Shown in pieces: positions 19,850 to 27,728 of a DNA stretch of 64,000 bases (position 1 is the first letter of the stretch; each line of letters begins with the position of its first letter). Origin of the DNA: Duganella sp. BJB476 (GTDB lineage Bacteria > Pseudomonadota > Gammaproteobacteria > Burkholderiales > Burkholderiaceae_D); contig NZ_QVIO01000003.1 in the NCBI RefSeq assembly GCF_003416895.1, forward strand, positions 124,001 through 188,000, read 5' to 3'. A program made the position numbers and the translations under genes. Under the pieces are notes generated by a model. That model was not told the origin of the DNA. It ran no database searches and saw nothing but the letters and a program-made list of their open reading frames with translations.

Positions 19850-21250
19850 TCAACGCAGGCTGCGTACGTCGACGAAATGGCCGGCGATACCGGCTGCCGC
19901 TGCCATCGCGGGAGACACCAGATGGGTGCGTCCGCCCTGGCCTTGGCGTCCTTCAAAATTGCGGTTCGAGGTGGAGGCGCAGCGCTCGCCCGGTTCCAGG
20001 CGGTCGGCGTTCATCGCCAGGCACATCGAGCAGCCCGGGTCGCGCCATTCGAAACCGGCGTCCTTGAAGATGCGGTCCAGGCCTTCCTTCTCGGCCTGGT
20101 CTTTCACCAGTCCGGAGCCCGGCACCACCATCGCCAGCTTGACGTTGGAGGCGCGGTGCTTGCCGCGCACGACGTCGGCGGCGGCGCGCAAGTCCTCGAT
20201 GCGCGAGTTGGTGCAGGAGCCGATGAAGACCTTGTCGATGCGAATGTCCTCGATCGCCGTGTTGGGCTTGAGGTTCATATACACCAGCGCCTTTTCCATC
20301 GCATCACGCTTGACGCTGTCTTTTTCCAGGTCTGGATCCGGCACGCGGCCGTCGATCGAGGTCACCATTTCCGGCGACGTGCCCCAGGTCACCTGCGGCT
20401 TGATCTCGGCGGCGTTGAGCGTGACCACCAGGTCGAACCTGGCGCCGGCGTCCGAATGCAGCGTGCGCCAGTAGTCGACCGCGCGGTCCCAGTGCGGACC
20501 GGCCGGCGAAAACGGACGGCCCTTGACGTAGTTGATGGTGACGTCGTCGACGCCGATGATGCCGGCGCGCGCGCCCGCTTCGATCGCCATGTTACAGACC
20601 GTCATCCGGCCTTCCATCGACAGCGCGCGGATGGTCGAACCGCCGAACTCGATACAGTAGCCGGTGCCGCCGGCGGTGCCGATCTTGCCGATGATGGCCA
20701 GCACCACGTCCTTGGCGGTGACGCCGACCGGCAGCGCGCCGTCGACCTGCACCAGCATGGCCTTGGATTTCTTTTGCAGCAGCGTCTGGGTGGCCAGCAC
20801 ATGCTCCACTTCCGAGGTGCCGATGCCGTGCGCCAGCGCGCCGAAGGCGCCGTGGGTCGAGGTGTGCGAGTCGCCGCAGACCACGGTCATGCCCGGCAAG
20901 GTCGCGCCCTGCTCCGGCCCGATCACGTGGACGATGCCCTGGCGCTTGTCGTTCATGTTGAAGTAGGTCAGGCCGTAGGACTTGGCGTTCTTGTCCAGCG
21001 TTTCCACCTGCAGGCGCGAAACCGGGTCGGCGATGCCGTCGGCGCGGCCGGTGGTCGGCACATTGTGGTCGGCCACCGCCAGGTTGGCGGACACGCGCCA
21101 CGGCGCACGGCCGGCGGCGCGCAGGCCGTCGAATGCCTGCGGGCTGGTGACTTCATGCACCAGGTGGCGGTCGATGTACAGGATCGTGGTGCCGTCTTCC
21201 TCGGCCTTGACCACGTGGGATTCCCAGAGTTTGTCGTAAAGCGTCTTCAT
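19850..21250 (-). CDS. leuC: 3-isopropylmalate dehydratase large subunit
   Basis: LeuC is the aconitase-like large subunit that isomerises 2- to 3-isopropylmalate. Its 4Fe-4S cysteines are visible in [13 protein letters not shown] and [46 protein letters not shown] is the family's central signature. The length, 466 residues, is normal. It heads the leu operon on this strand, and about 240 bp of non-coding sequence lies upstream. Confidence 0.98.
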   Translation of the reverse strand: MKTLYDKLWESHVVKAEEDGTTILYIDRHLVHEVTSPQAFDGLRAAGRAPWRVSANLAVADHNVPTTGRADGIADPVSRLQVETLDKNAKSYGLTYFNMNDKRQGIVHVIGPEQGATLPGMTVVCGDSHTSTHGAFGALAHGIGTSEVEHVLATQTLLQKKSKAMLVQVDGALPVGVTAKDVVLAIIGKIGTAGGTGYCIEFGGSTIRALSMEGRMTVCNMAIEAGARAGIIGVDDVTINYVKGRPFSPAGPHWDRAVDYWRTLHSDAGARFDLVVTLNAAEIKPQVTWGTSPEMVTSIDGRVPDPDLEKDSVKRDAMEKALVYMNLKPNTAIEDIRIDKVFIGSCTNSRIEDLRAAADVVRGKHRASNVKLAMVVPGSGLVKDQAEKEGLDRIFKDAGFEWRDPGCSMCLAMNADRLEPGERCASTSNRNFEGRQGQGGRTHLVSPAMAAAAGIAGHFVDVRSLR

Positions 21251-21438
21251 GATGATTTATGAGTACCCAATTAAGGGAACTACTTCTGCCTGTGTGAGTG
21301 ATCCACTTCGATTATGCCATATTGTGCAATGCGGTAGCGGCCGCCGCTGGCCGGCCTCGTGAGCCGATGCAGTTCCGCCTACTGATACACTTTTTATGAC
21401 TCCTTTTGCAAAATTCGGTGTTGAAACAAAACTGCGAA

Positions 21439-21469
21439 TAAAAAAAAGCCTGCGTGAACGCAGGCTTTT
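21439..21469 (-). terminator. Intrinsic terminator after cheA
   Basis: GCCTGCGT-ga-ACGCAGGC (21448-21465) is a perfect 8-bp stem. It is followed on the minus strand by eight T (21447-21440), with four T on the other side. It lies about 28 bp after the cheA stop and separates it from leuC. No convincing leuC promoter was found in the remaining 21251-21438. Confidence 0.88.
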
Positions 21470-21493
21470 GGACTTTCTGGCCCTGTCCTCAGA

Positions 21494-23401
21494 CTAGGCC
21501 GCCATGCGTACACTACCTCGACATCCGTCCATTAGGAACGATAGGCCCACCACTAGCACCAGTTCGCCTTCGGCCGAACGCGCGGTGCCGGTAATACCTT
21601 CGACACTAATCGCGGTCATCGGTTTAATCACCAGGTCGGCAGTACCGTCGACCGCTTCCACCGCCAGAATGTACGGCTGTGGTGCAGCGACAACAATACC
21701 CACCTTCTCGCGGCAGCTCTCGTAGCCCAGCGAATCGGCCAGCGAACGGACCGGCAACGGACGACCCTGGTCTTTCAGCACCGGCGCGCCGCCCACTTCC
21801 ATGAACACTTCCGGCAGCTCGACCACGCGCTGTACCACGGCCATCGGCAGCGCCAGCGCGGCGCCCGAGGTCGAGACCAGCATGGTCGGCACGATCGACA
21901 GCTCGATCGGCAGGCGGATGGCGAACTTGGTGCCCTTGCCCAGCGCCGATTCGATGTGGATGGCGCCGCGGTTCTTCTCCACCGCGGTCTTCACCACGTC
22001 CATGCCGACGCCACGGCCGGACACGCTGGAAGCGACTTCCTTGGTCGAGAAACCCGGCAAGAATACCAGCTGGAAGCATTCGTCGTTGGTCAGCTGCACC
22101 GATTCCGAGATCAGGCCTTTTTGCTGAGCCTTGGTGCGCAGCACCACCGGATCCATGCCTTTGCCGTCGTCCTGAAGCACAATCATAACGCTATTTGCTT
22201 CCTGCCATGCTTTGAGCGAAATATAAGCCTTGGCCGGCTTGCCCGCCGCGAGGCGGTCTTCCGGCGATTCGACGCCATGGTCCAGCGAATTGCGCAGCAT
22301 GTGCACCAGCGGATCGTACAGGCTGTCCACCACCACGCGGTCGACTTCGGTCTCCGCGCCTTCGATGGTCAGTTCGACGTCCTTGCCCAGGTCTTTCGCC
22401 AGTTCGCGCACCAGGCGCGGGAACTTCTGGAACAGGCGGCCGACCGGCTGCATGCGGGTCGCCAGGGTGGCGCGCTGCAGTTCGGTGGAGTAGCGCGAGG
22501 CGCGTTCCAGCGTTTCCGCCAGAGTCGCCATCAAGGTCTGGGCCTGGCCTTCGAACTTGAATTGCAGCAGGCGCTCCAGCAGCACGGCGGCCTGGTTGGC
22601 GGCCTGCACCGATTCGCCGGCCACTTCCAGCAGTGCGTCCAGCTTGACGGCGTCGACCCGGATCGATTCTTCCTTGGCCGGCGCGGCGTGCGGACGCTCT
22701 TCGCGTTTTTCGGCGGCTTCGCGCTTGGCGGGACCGGAGGTCGGACCGGCGGCGTGCACGGCGGCAACGACGGCGGCCAGTTCGGCGGCCGGCAACGGGG
22801 CCGATGGCGCACGCGTTTCTGCGGCTGGGGCCGGCGCCGCTGCCGATGCGGCAGGTTTGGTGTAGCTACCGGCAGGCATCACGGTTTCATACATGCCTTC
22901 CCAGTCCAGGCCGTCAGGCGACGGCGCGGAAGCTGGTGCCGCGGCTGGGGCCGGAGCGGCGGCAGCCGCGGCCGGGGCAGGCGCCGGCGCGGCGGCCTTG
23001 GCCGGAGCAGCGGTGGTCTTGCCTTCGATGGCGTCGGTCAGGATGACTTCCAGATCCTTGGGCATGGCCGGCAGGCTGTCCGGCTCGGCGCCGTTGTTCA
23101 GTTCGGCCAGCTGGTCGGCCACGAAGCCGGACGCTTGCAGCGCCGCCTCGATCGCGATCGGCGTCACCGGCGCGGCGCCGGTGCGCAGTGCGTCGAACAA
23201 GTTCTCGGTCAAGTGACATGCCGCCACCATCGCCGGCAGGCCCATGAAACCGGCGCCGCCCTTGATGGTGTGGAAGGAGCGGAACACCGCATTCAATGTT
23301 TCTTTATTGTCCGGGTCGCGTTCGAGCCGCAGCAGATGCTCTTCAACGTTGACCGCAAGATCCATCGCCTCGACGACGAAATCCTTCAGCATATCGTCCA
23401 T
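21494..23401 (-). CDS. cheA: CheA-type chemotaxis histidine kinase without P2 domain
   Basis: Domains in order: an HPt/P1 domain with phospho-accepting His44 (FRSFHTIKGGAGFMG); an Ala/Pro linker of about 120 residues (125-245); the dimerisation domain (DAVKLDALLEVAGESV); the HATPase (HMLRNSLDHGVE N-box, DDGKGMD, SGRGVGMDVVK); and a C-terminal CheW-like domain. It is 635 residues long. The P2 domain that normally docks CheY/CheB is not recognisable; low-complexity linker occupies its place. Its ATG overlaps the cheZ stop (TAATG, 1 bp), so it is coupled to cheZ. No cheW, cheY or receptor gene is nearby. Confidence 0.93.
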   Translation of the reverse strand: MDDMLKDFVVEAMDLAVNVEEHLLRLERDPDNKETLNAVFRSFHTIKGGAGFMGLPAMVAACHLTENLFDALRTGAAPVTPIAIEAALQASGFVADQLAELNNGAEPDSLPAMPKDLEVILTDAIEGKTTAAPAKAAAPAPAPAAAAAAPAPAAAPASAPSPDGLDWEGMYETVMPAGSYTKPAASAAAPAPAAETRAPSAPLPAAELAAVVAAVHAAGPTSGPAKREAAEKREERPHAAPAKEESIRVDAVKLDALLEVAGESVQAANQAAVLLERLLQFKFEGQAQTLMATLAETLERASRYSTELQRATLATRMQPVGRLFQKFPRLVRELAKDLGKDVELTIEGAETEVDRVVVDSLYDPLVHMLRNSLDHGVESPEDRLAAGKPAKAYISLKAWQEANSVMIVLQDDGKGMDPVVLRTKAQQKGLISESVQLTNDECFQLVFLPGFSTKEVASSVSGRGVGMDVVKTAVEKNRGAIHIESALGKGTKFAIRLPIELSIVPTMLVSTSGAALALPMAVVQRVVELPEVFMEVGGAPVLKDQGRPLPVRSLADSLGYESCREKVGIVVAAPQPYILAVEAVDGTADLVIKPMTAISVEGITGTARSAEGELVLVVGLSFLMDGCRGSVRMAA

Positions 23402-24225
23402 TAGAATCCCAGGTCAGCAAGCAGGTCGTCGACATTGTCCTGGTTCAGCGCTACGGCTGGAGCCGAAGGGCCGGACATCAGGGACACTTCTTTTTGCGCG
23501 ATTTTCTCGCGTACCGCCGGTGGTGCATTGTCGCGCAGCAGTTCTGCCAGTTCGTGCTCCACCGTCTTGGTGATGGTCACGACTTTCTTGATCAGCTGGC
23601 CGGTGATGTCCTGGAAGTCCTGGGCCATCATGATTTCCAGCAGGCGGGCTTTTTCCGCTTCGGTGGCCACCGACACGGCCGCCGCAAACGCCTGCGAGTC
23701 GCCGGCCAGCTGCTTGAACTGGTCCAGGCTCAGCTTGCCTGCGAACAGGTCGGCCCAGCGGGTTTCCATTTCCTTGGATTTCTTCGACAGCACATCCTGC
23801 TCCGGCATGCCCTCGTCCAGGGTGTTGAGCACCTTGTTGGCGGCTTGTTCGGTCAGGGTGGCGACGTATTCGAGGCGGTCCTGGGCGTCGTTGATCTGCG
23901 ACGACGCCTCGGTCAGCGCCTTGTCGTAGCCCAGTTCGCGCAGCGAATCGTGCAGCAGGCGCACGATGCCGCCCAGGCGTTCGAACATCGGCTTGTCTTC
24001 GCCGTCGGCGCCAGCCTCGGCCGGCGCTGCGGCGGACGCAGCGGCAACAGGCGCCGGGGCGGGAGCGGCAGGCGCTGCATCCGCAGGCCGGGCCGACGAC
24101 ACTTCGTCGAACAGGCTTTCCAGGTCGTCCTCGGCGGGAGCAGGCGCTGGAGCAGGCGCTGCCGTCTTGCTCTGAGCAGACACTTCATCAAATAGTGCGT
24201 CGAAATCGTCAGCGGCGTTGGTCAT
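23401..24225 (-). CDS. cheZ: CheZ-family CheY-P phosphatase
   Basis: CheZ dephosphorylates CheY-P. The central four-helix region carries the catalytic motif QDFQDITGQLIKKV (from residue 202) and the C-terminus NQDNVDDLLADLGF (261-274) matches the CheY-binding helix. The N-terminus is unusual: two near-identical acidic segments, DDFDALFDEVS (6-16) and DDLESLFDEVS (33-43), are separated and followed by Ala/Pro linker. These resemble the C-terminal helix in pattern. It is 274 residues long and precedes cheA in a 1-bp overlapping pair. Confidence 0.9.
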   Translation of the reverse strand: MTNAADDFDALFDEVSAQSKTAAPAPAPAPAEDDLESLFDEVSSARPADAAPAAPAPAPVAAASAAAPAEAGADGEDKPMFERLGGIVRLLHDSLRELGYDKALTEASSQINDAQDRLEYVATLTEQAANKVLNTLDEGMPEQDVLSKKSKEMETRWADLFAGKLSLDQFKQLAGDSQAFAAAVSVATEAEKARLLEIMMAQDFQDITGQLIKKVVTITKTVEHELAELLRDNAPPAVREKIAQKEVSLMSGPSAPAVALNQDNVDDLLADLGF

Positions 24226-24615
24226 AATCCCTGCTTCTCCATAATTTGTAAAATTGCTGCCCTAAACTTGCATGCTTGTGATGACGCTCGGCAATATAAC
24301 GCTCTTACCCGAGTGTAGCAGGGCGCAGCCAGATTATTCAATCCCAGAGTCGGGTCGCCTGCCCTGCGCTCCGGGTCCAAGCCAAGTTTCGTTGTATTTG
24401 GAGATACTAACATTGGTTAGATAGACAAAACACGCCTTGAGACACAAAAGTAGTGCTCGGGTGCAAAAAAAGCGGGTAAAAAGTATGAAAGCCAACACGG
24501 GCGCCTCAGCATAAAGCGCTTTTATTTGATAATCATCAAGTCTTTCCATACTAACAATAATGTAAATCGGGGCTACAATTAAGAGCAGCCAGCTGGTTTT
24601 AAAAGGAGGTTCATC
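24226..24615. other. Intergenic region between cheZ and the universal stress gene
   Basis: About 390 bp between divergent genes, A+T-richer than its surroundings on the right half. It must hold both promoters. A strong Shine-Dalgarno (AAAAGGAGG) precedes the stress-protein ATG. I saw no convincing small gene, terminator or known operator in it. Confidence 0.5.
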
Positions 24616-25083
24616 ATGTACCGCAAAATCTTGATTACCACCGACGGTTCCGCCGTTTCCAGTAAAACCGCCTGCGCCGGGGTGGCGTTTGCCGAACAGA
24701 TGAAGGCCGAAGTGCTGGTGCTGTTCGTGGCGCCGGAATACCAGTATCCGATCTATGTCGAAATCATCCCGCCCAGCTACCCCAGCGAGGATGAATACCG
24801 CGCCGCCATGCTGCGCGCCGGCCAGGAACATACGCAGGATGTGGTCGAGTCCTGCGCCAAACGCGGCGTGCCGTGCGAGGCGCTGACGGCGTTTGCGGAA
24901 AGCACCGCGCACAAGATCGTCGATGTGGCGGAAAAACACCATTGCGACCTTATCTTCATGGGCTCGCATGGCCGCAGCGGCTGGGGCCAGCTGCTGCTGG
25001 GCAGCGTAACCAACAAGGTGTTGTCGCACGCTAAGACACCGGTGCTGGTGCATCGCCTGATCAAGGAGCCCGGCAGCAAATAA
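24616..25083 (+). CDS. Universal stress protein (UspA family)
   Basis: A 155-residue single-domain Usp. It starts MYRKILITTDGSAVSSKTACAG with the conserved Asp and ends with the nucleotide-binding signature GSHGRSGWGQLLLGSVTNKVL, the G-2x-G-9x-G-S/T pattern of ATP-binding members. Such proteins support survival in stress and growth arrest. AGGAGG lies 7 nt before the ATG. It is a single gene, followed by the response regulator on the same strand after 92 bp. Confidence 0.95.
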   Translation: MYRKILITTDGSAVSSKTACAGVAFAEQMKAEVLVLFVAPEYQYPIYVEIIPPSYPSEDEYRAAMLRAGQEHTQDVVESCAKRGVPCEALTAFAESTAHKIVDVAEKHHCDLIFMGSHGRSGWGQLLLGSVTNKVLSHAKTPVLVHRLIKEPGSK

Positions 25084-25175
25084 AACGCGGTCGAGATGCT
25101 TTTTGTAGTAAGATAATAAGATTAGTTCAAACACAATAATACTTACTTTTAATTACTTTTTCCTCAAGCATCTCT

Positions 25176-25820
25176 ATGATTCGAATTGTCATTGCCGACG
25201 ACCACACCATCATGCGCGAAGGCCTCAAGCGCATACTCGACGGCGCTCCCGACATCGACATCGTAGGCGAAGCCATCGACGGCTTCGAAGTCCTGGGCCA
25301 TGTGCGCCAGGGCGGTTTCGACCTGCTGCTGCTGGACTTGTCCATGCCCGGCCGCAGCGGCGTCGACCTGATCCGCCAGATCAAGGCGGAGGCGCCCAAG
25401 CTCGCCATCCTGATCCTGACCATGCATGAAGAAGAGCAGTACGCGGTGCGCGCCATCCGCGCCGGCGCCCAGGGCTATCTGACCAAGGAAAGCGCCGGCA
25501 CCCAGCTGGTCGGCGCCATCCGCAAGGTCGCTTCCGGCCGCCCCTACATCAGCACCGAAGTGGCCGAGCAACTGGCGCTGAACATCATGATGCCCAACGA
25601 AAGCCTGTTGCATAAACAGCTGTCGGACCGCGAGTTCGAAGTGTTTTCGCTGTTGGTGGCCGGCAAGTCGATCACTGAAATCGCCAACAGCCTGCACCTG
25701 AGCGTCAAGACCGTCAGCACCCACAAGACCCGCATCATGCAGAAAATGGGCATGAGCTCGCTCTCGGAGATGGTTCAATATGCTGTGGCTCATCGTCTGT
25801 TATCCCCCTTCAAGACCTGA
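25176..25820 (+). CDS. NarL/FixJ-type response regulator (orphan)
   Basis: A 214-residue regulator. The receiver domain has the acidic pair in IADDH, phospho-acceptor Asp54 (LLLLDLSMPG) and the switch Lys in GAQGYLTKESAG. A LuxR-type helix-turn-helix follows (LSDREFEVFSLLVAGKSITEIANSLHLSVKTVSTHKTRI). It lies between a Usp gene and a Crp/Fnr gene with no histidine kinase in sight, so its partner must be elsewhere. Its target genes are unknown. Confidence 0.94.
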   Translation: MIRIVIADDHTIMREGLKRILDGAPDIDIVGEAIDGFEVLGHVRQGGFDLLLLDLSMPGRSGVDLIRQIKAEAPKLAILILTMHEEEQYAVRAIRAGAQGYLTKESAGTQLVGAIRKVASGRPYISTEVAEQLALNIMMPNESLLHKQLSDREFEVFSLLVAGKSITEIANSLHLSVKTVSTHKTRIMQKMGMSSLSEMVQYAVAHRLLSPFKT

Positions 25821-26058
25821 TTTTCTCGTCCGCCGTTAGGACAACTCCTACAATGCTGCGCTGCCTCCTACGCGCATATTCAGCCATTGCTGATATCTAT
25901 CTCCTCCCCTCGTTGGCATACTGAAATCATAGATTCATGCTGCACGGCTACAGACTCGCAGCAAGATGCCGTGCGACACCACAACAGGAAACCAAGCAGC
26001 GCGGCGCAGCCCAGTTCCCACCCTATCGAAAAGCAATACCTGTACACAGGAGATCAAC

Positions 26059-26919
26059 ATGCTGTCTACGCAAACGTCTGAAATTCGCCCGGCCACCACT
26101 GCCACCATGCAGTCCTCCTCGATGGAGGCAGGCCGTCAGCGTCAGGGACGGCTCTGGTCGAACCTGAAGGAAGTCTGCGATTTGCTACACATCCCGGCGG
26201 CCTGTTCGGTCACCAACGAGGAGCTGCTGTTCCAGCACGTGCAGTTCAAGACGGGGCAGCGCATCCACACCATCGGCCAGCCCTTCGACACGCTGTACAT
26301 CGTCAACTCCGGCTTCCTGAAGACGGTGCTCATCGACGAGTTCGGCAACGAGCAGGTGCTCAGCTTCCCGATGAAGGGCGACATGCTGGGCGTGGACGGC
26401 ATCCACACCCGCCACTACTCGTCCGAGGCGGTGGCCTTGTCCGACTGCGACCTGATACTGCTGCCGTTCAAGAAGCTGACGGCGCTGGGCCGGGTCCACC
26501 TGGAGCTGGAAAACATGATGTACGGCGTCATGAGCCGCGAGCTGGTGCGCGAGCAAGCCATGATCGGCATGCTGGGCGCGCTCAGCGCCGAGGCGCGCGT
26601 GGCGCGCTTCCTGGTGTCGCTGGCCGAGCGCTTCGCCCAGATGGGCTACTCCAGCAAGCTGTTCAACCTGCGCATGACGCGCCACGAAATCGGCAGCTAC
26701 CTGGGGCTGACGCTGGAGACCGTCAGCCGCACGCTGTCGGCCTTCAACGAAATCGGCCTGATCAGCGTGGACCAGCGCACCATCGGCATCAAGGATCCGG
26801 AAGCGCTGAAAACCCTGCGCCGCCTGCCGCCCTCGCGCACCCGCGCCAAGCAGCTGGCGGCCGCCAAGACCAAGGGCGCCGAGAGCGACGCCCCGGCGCA
26901 ATTGCTGGCGGCGCTGTGA
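26059..26919 (+). CDS. Crp/Fnr-family transcriptional regulator (no Fe-S cysteines)
   Basis: A 286-residue regulator: an N-terminal cyclic-nucleotide-like beta-barrel (FKTGQRIHTIGQPFDTLYIVNSG), a dimer helix (MYGVMSRELVREQAMIGMLGALSAEARVARFL) and a winged helix (MTRHEIGSYLGLTLETVSRTLSAF). The recognition helix has E-T-V-S-R, the E-x-x-S-R set used by Fnr to read TTGAT-N4-ATCAA. The Fnr N-terminal cysteine cluster is missing; only isolated Cys remain (VCDLLHIPAAC). The ATG at 26059 is chosen because CAGGAGA precedes it. Confidence 0.93.
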   Translation: MLSTQTSEIRPATTATMQSSSMEAGRQRQGRLWSNLKEVCDLLHIPAACSVTNEELLFQHVQFKTGQRIHTIGQPFDTLYIVNSGFLKTVLIDEFGNEQVLSFPMKGDMLGVDGIHTRHYSSEAVALSDCDLILLPFKKLTALGRVHLELENMMYGVMSRELVREQAMIGMLGALSAEARVARFLVSLAERFAQMGYSSKLFNLRMTRHEIGSYLGLTLETVSRTLSAFNEIGLISVDQRTIGIKDPEALKTLRRLPPSRTRAKQLAAAKTKGAESDAPAQLLAAL

Positions 26920-26951
26920 TGTAAGCACGCGCCAGCTCATGAACCCAGCTT

Positions 26952-26985
26952 GGGCCCGGTCACTCCTGCCGGGCTCTTTTTTATT
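26952..26985 (+). terminator. Intrinsic terminator after the Crp/Fnr gene
   Basis: A 9-bp stem with two wobble pairs (GGGCCCGGT / GCCGGGCTC, loop cactcct) is followed by six T. It lies 32 bp after the stop codon. Confidence 0.85.
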
Positions 26986-27023
26986 CCCCTCCACATGGTG
27001 GCTCAATAACTCCTAAATAACAC

Positions 27024-27078
27024 TTGCATTCCTTCCGTGCTTCCACAATAATGAATGCAAATACGAATCATTCTTATT
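27024..27078 (+). promoter_or_regulatory. hemP promoter with Fur box
   Basis: TTGCAT (27024-27029) and AATAAT (27047-27052) are spaced by 17 bp, a good sigma-70 pair. The A+T-rich imperfect palindrome AATACGAATCATTCTTATT (27060-27078) matches the Fur consensus in its central AATCATT half and covers the predicted transcription start. Fur with iron would block transcription there. A site of this kind is expected in front of hemP. Confidence 0.72.
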
Positions 27079-27093
27079 TAAGGAACTCCAAAG

Positions 27094-27294
27094 ATGACCA
27101 CCGCCCTGCCCGCCACCCCACCCGCCATCACCGCCCACGCCAAAACCATCGTTGCCGCGCCGGCGATCGTGCCGATCAAGCGCATCACCAGCGCCAGCCT
27201 GATGGAAGACGGCCGCGAAGTCGAGATCGAACATGCAGGCCGCATCTACCGCCTGCGCATCACCCAGCTCAACAAGCTGATCCTGACCGCCTGA
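27094..27294 (+). CDS. hemP: Hemin uptake protein HemP
   Basis: A 66-residue protein whose C-terminal half ITSASLMEDGREVEIEHAGR, then IYRLRITQLNKLILTA, is the HemP family core. HemP/HmuP proteins are small regulators or helpers of heme and siderophore uptake, normally first in Fur-controlled operons. AAGGAA precedes the ATG. The N-terminal 28 residues are Ala/Pro-rich and probably disordered. Two genes follow on the same strand. Confidence 0.92.
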   Translation: MTTALPATPPAITAHAKTIVAAPAIVPIKRITSASLMEDGREVEIEHAGRIYRLRITQLNKLILTA

Positions 27295-27381
27295 GGTCAC
27301 CCCGGGCGCCGCCGCGCCCGCCCCGCCCGAGTAGCCAGCCGCAAGCCAGCCAGACTTCCTAACTGAAACCAGGAGCGTTTG

Positions 27382-27714
27382 ATGGCCATAGACCGTAGCA
27401 ATCCGATTTTTCTCGCCCCCTCCCATGGCGGACACAATCCAGAACTGATGCTGTCCGCCGTGCTGCATCTGATGTCGCACTACACGGCCGGCAGCGACGA
27501 GGCCGGCGGCTGTGTCAAGCTTGCCTCGGTGATCGAACGCCACCTGAAAGCGCTGGCCAGCCTGCCGGACCTGGCGCCGGTGCTCAGCGCCACCTGCCAG
27601 CAGCTGTCCGAGCAGTGGGCCGGCGTGGTCGAGCGCAATATGCACCTGCAGGAAAAGAGCAACTTCCTCAGCCGCATCATGGCGCGCGCGCGTATCGCGC
27701 CGGCCACGGTCTAA
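27382..27714 (+). CDS. Conserved hypothetical protein in the hemP operon
   Basis: A 110-residue, mostly helical cytoplasmic protein (MAIDRSNPIFLAPSHGGHN, then NPELMLSAVLHLMSHYTAG, KLASVIERHLKALASLPDL and ERNMHLQEKSNFLSRIMARAR). It has two His in SHGGHN and two Cys. AGGAG precedes the ATG at 27382. It lies 87 bp after hemP and 14 bp before the DUF2325 gene, so co-transcription is likely. The family is not recognised; context suggests an iron- or heme-related role. Confidence 0.8.
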   Translation: MAIDRSNPIFLAPSHGGHNPELMLSAVLHLMSHYTAGSDEAGGCVKLASVIERHLKALASLPDLAPVLSATCQQLSEQWAGVVERNMHLQEKSNFLSRIMARARIAPATV

Positions 27715-27728
27715 GGAGAGCCATTCCC

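Noticed and set aside
24222..24413. Small minus-strand frame upstream of cheZ
   Set aside because: No ribosome site or family pattern; it overlaps the cheZ start region only by chance.
25839..25875. ACTCCTAC motif that recurs at 27009, 38082-38120 and 46809
   Set aside because: Considered as a dispersed regulatory repeat. It is short, the copies are not in equivalent positions, and ACTCCTA is the complement of a Shine-Dalgarno core, as at 46809-46815. Not above chance by eye.
26059..26919. Calling the Crp/Fnr protein an oxygen-sensing Fnr
   Set aside because: The N-terminal cysteine cluster required for the 4Fe-4S centre is missing.
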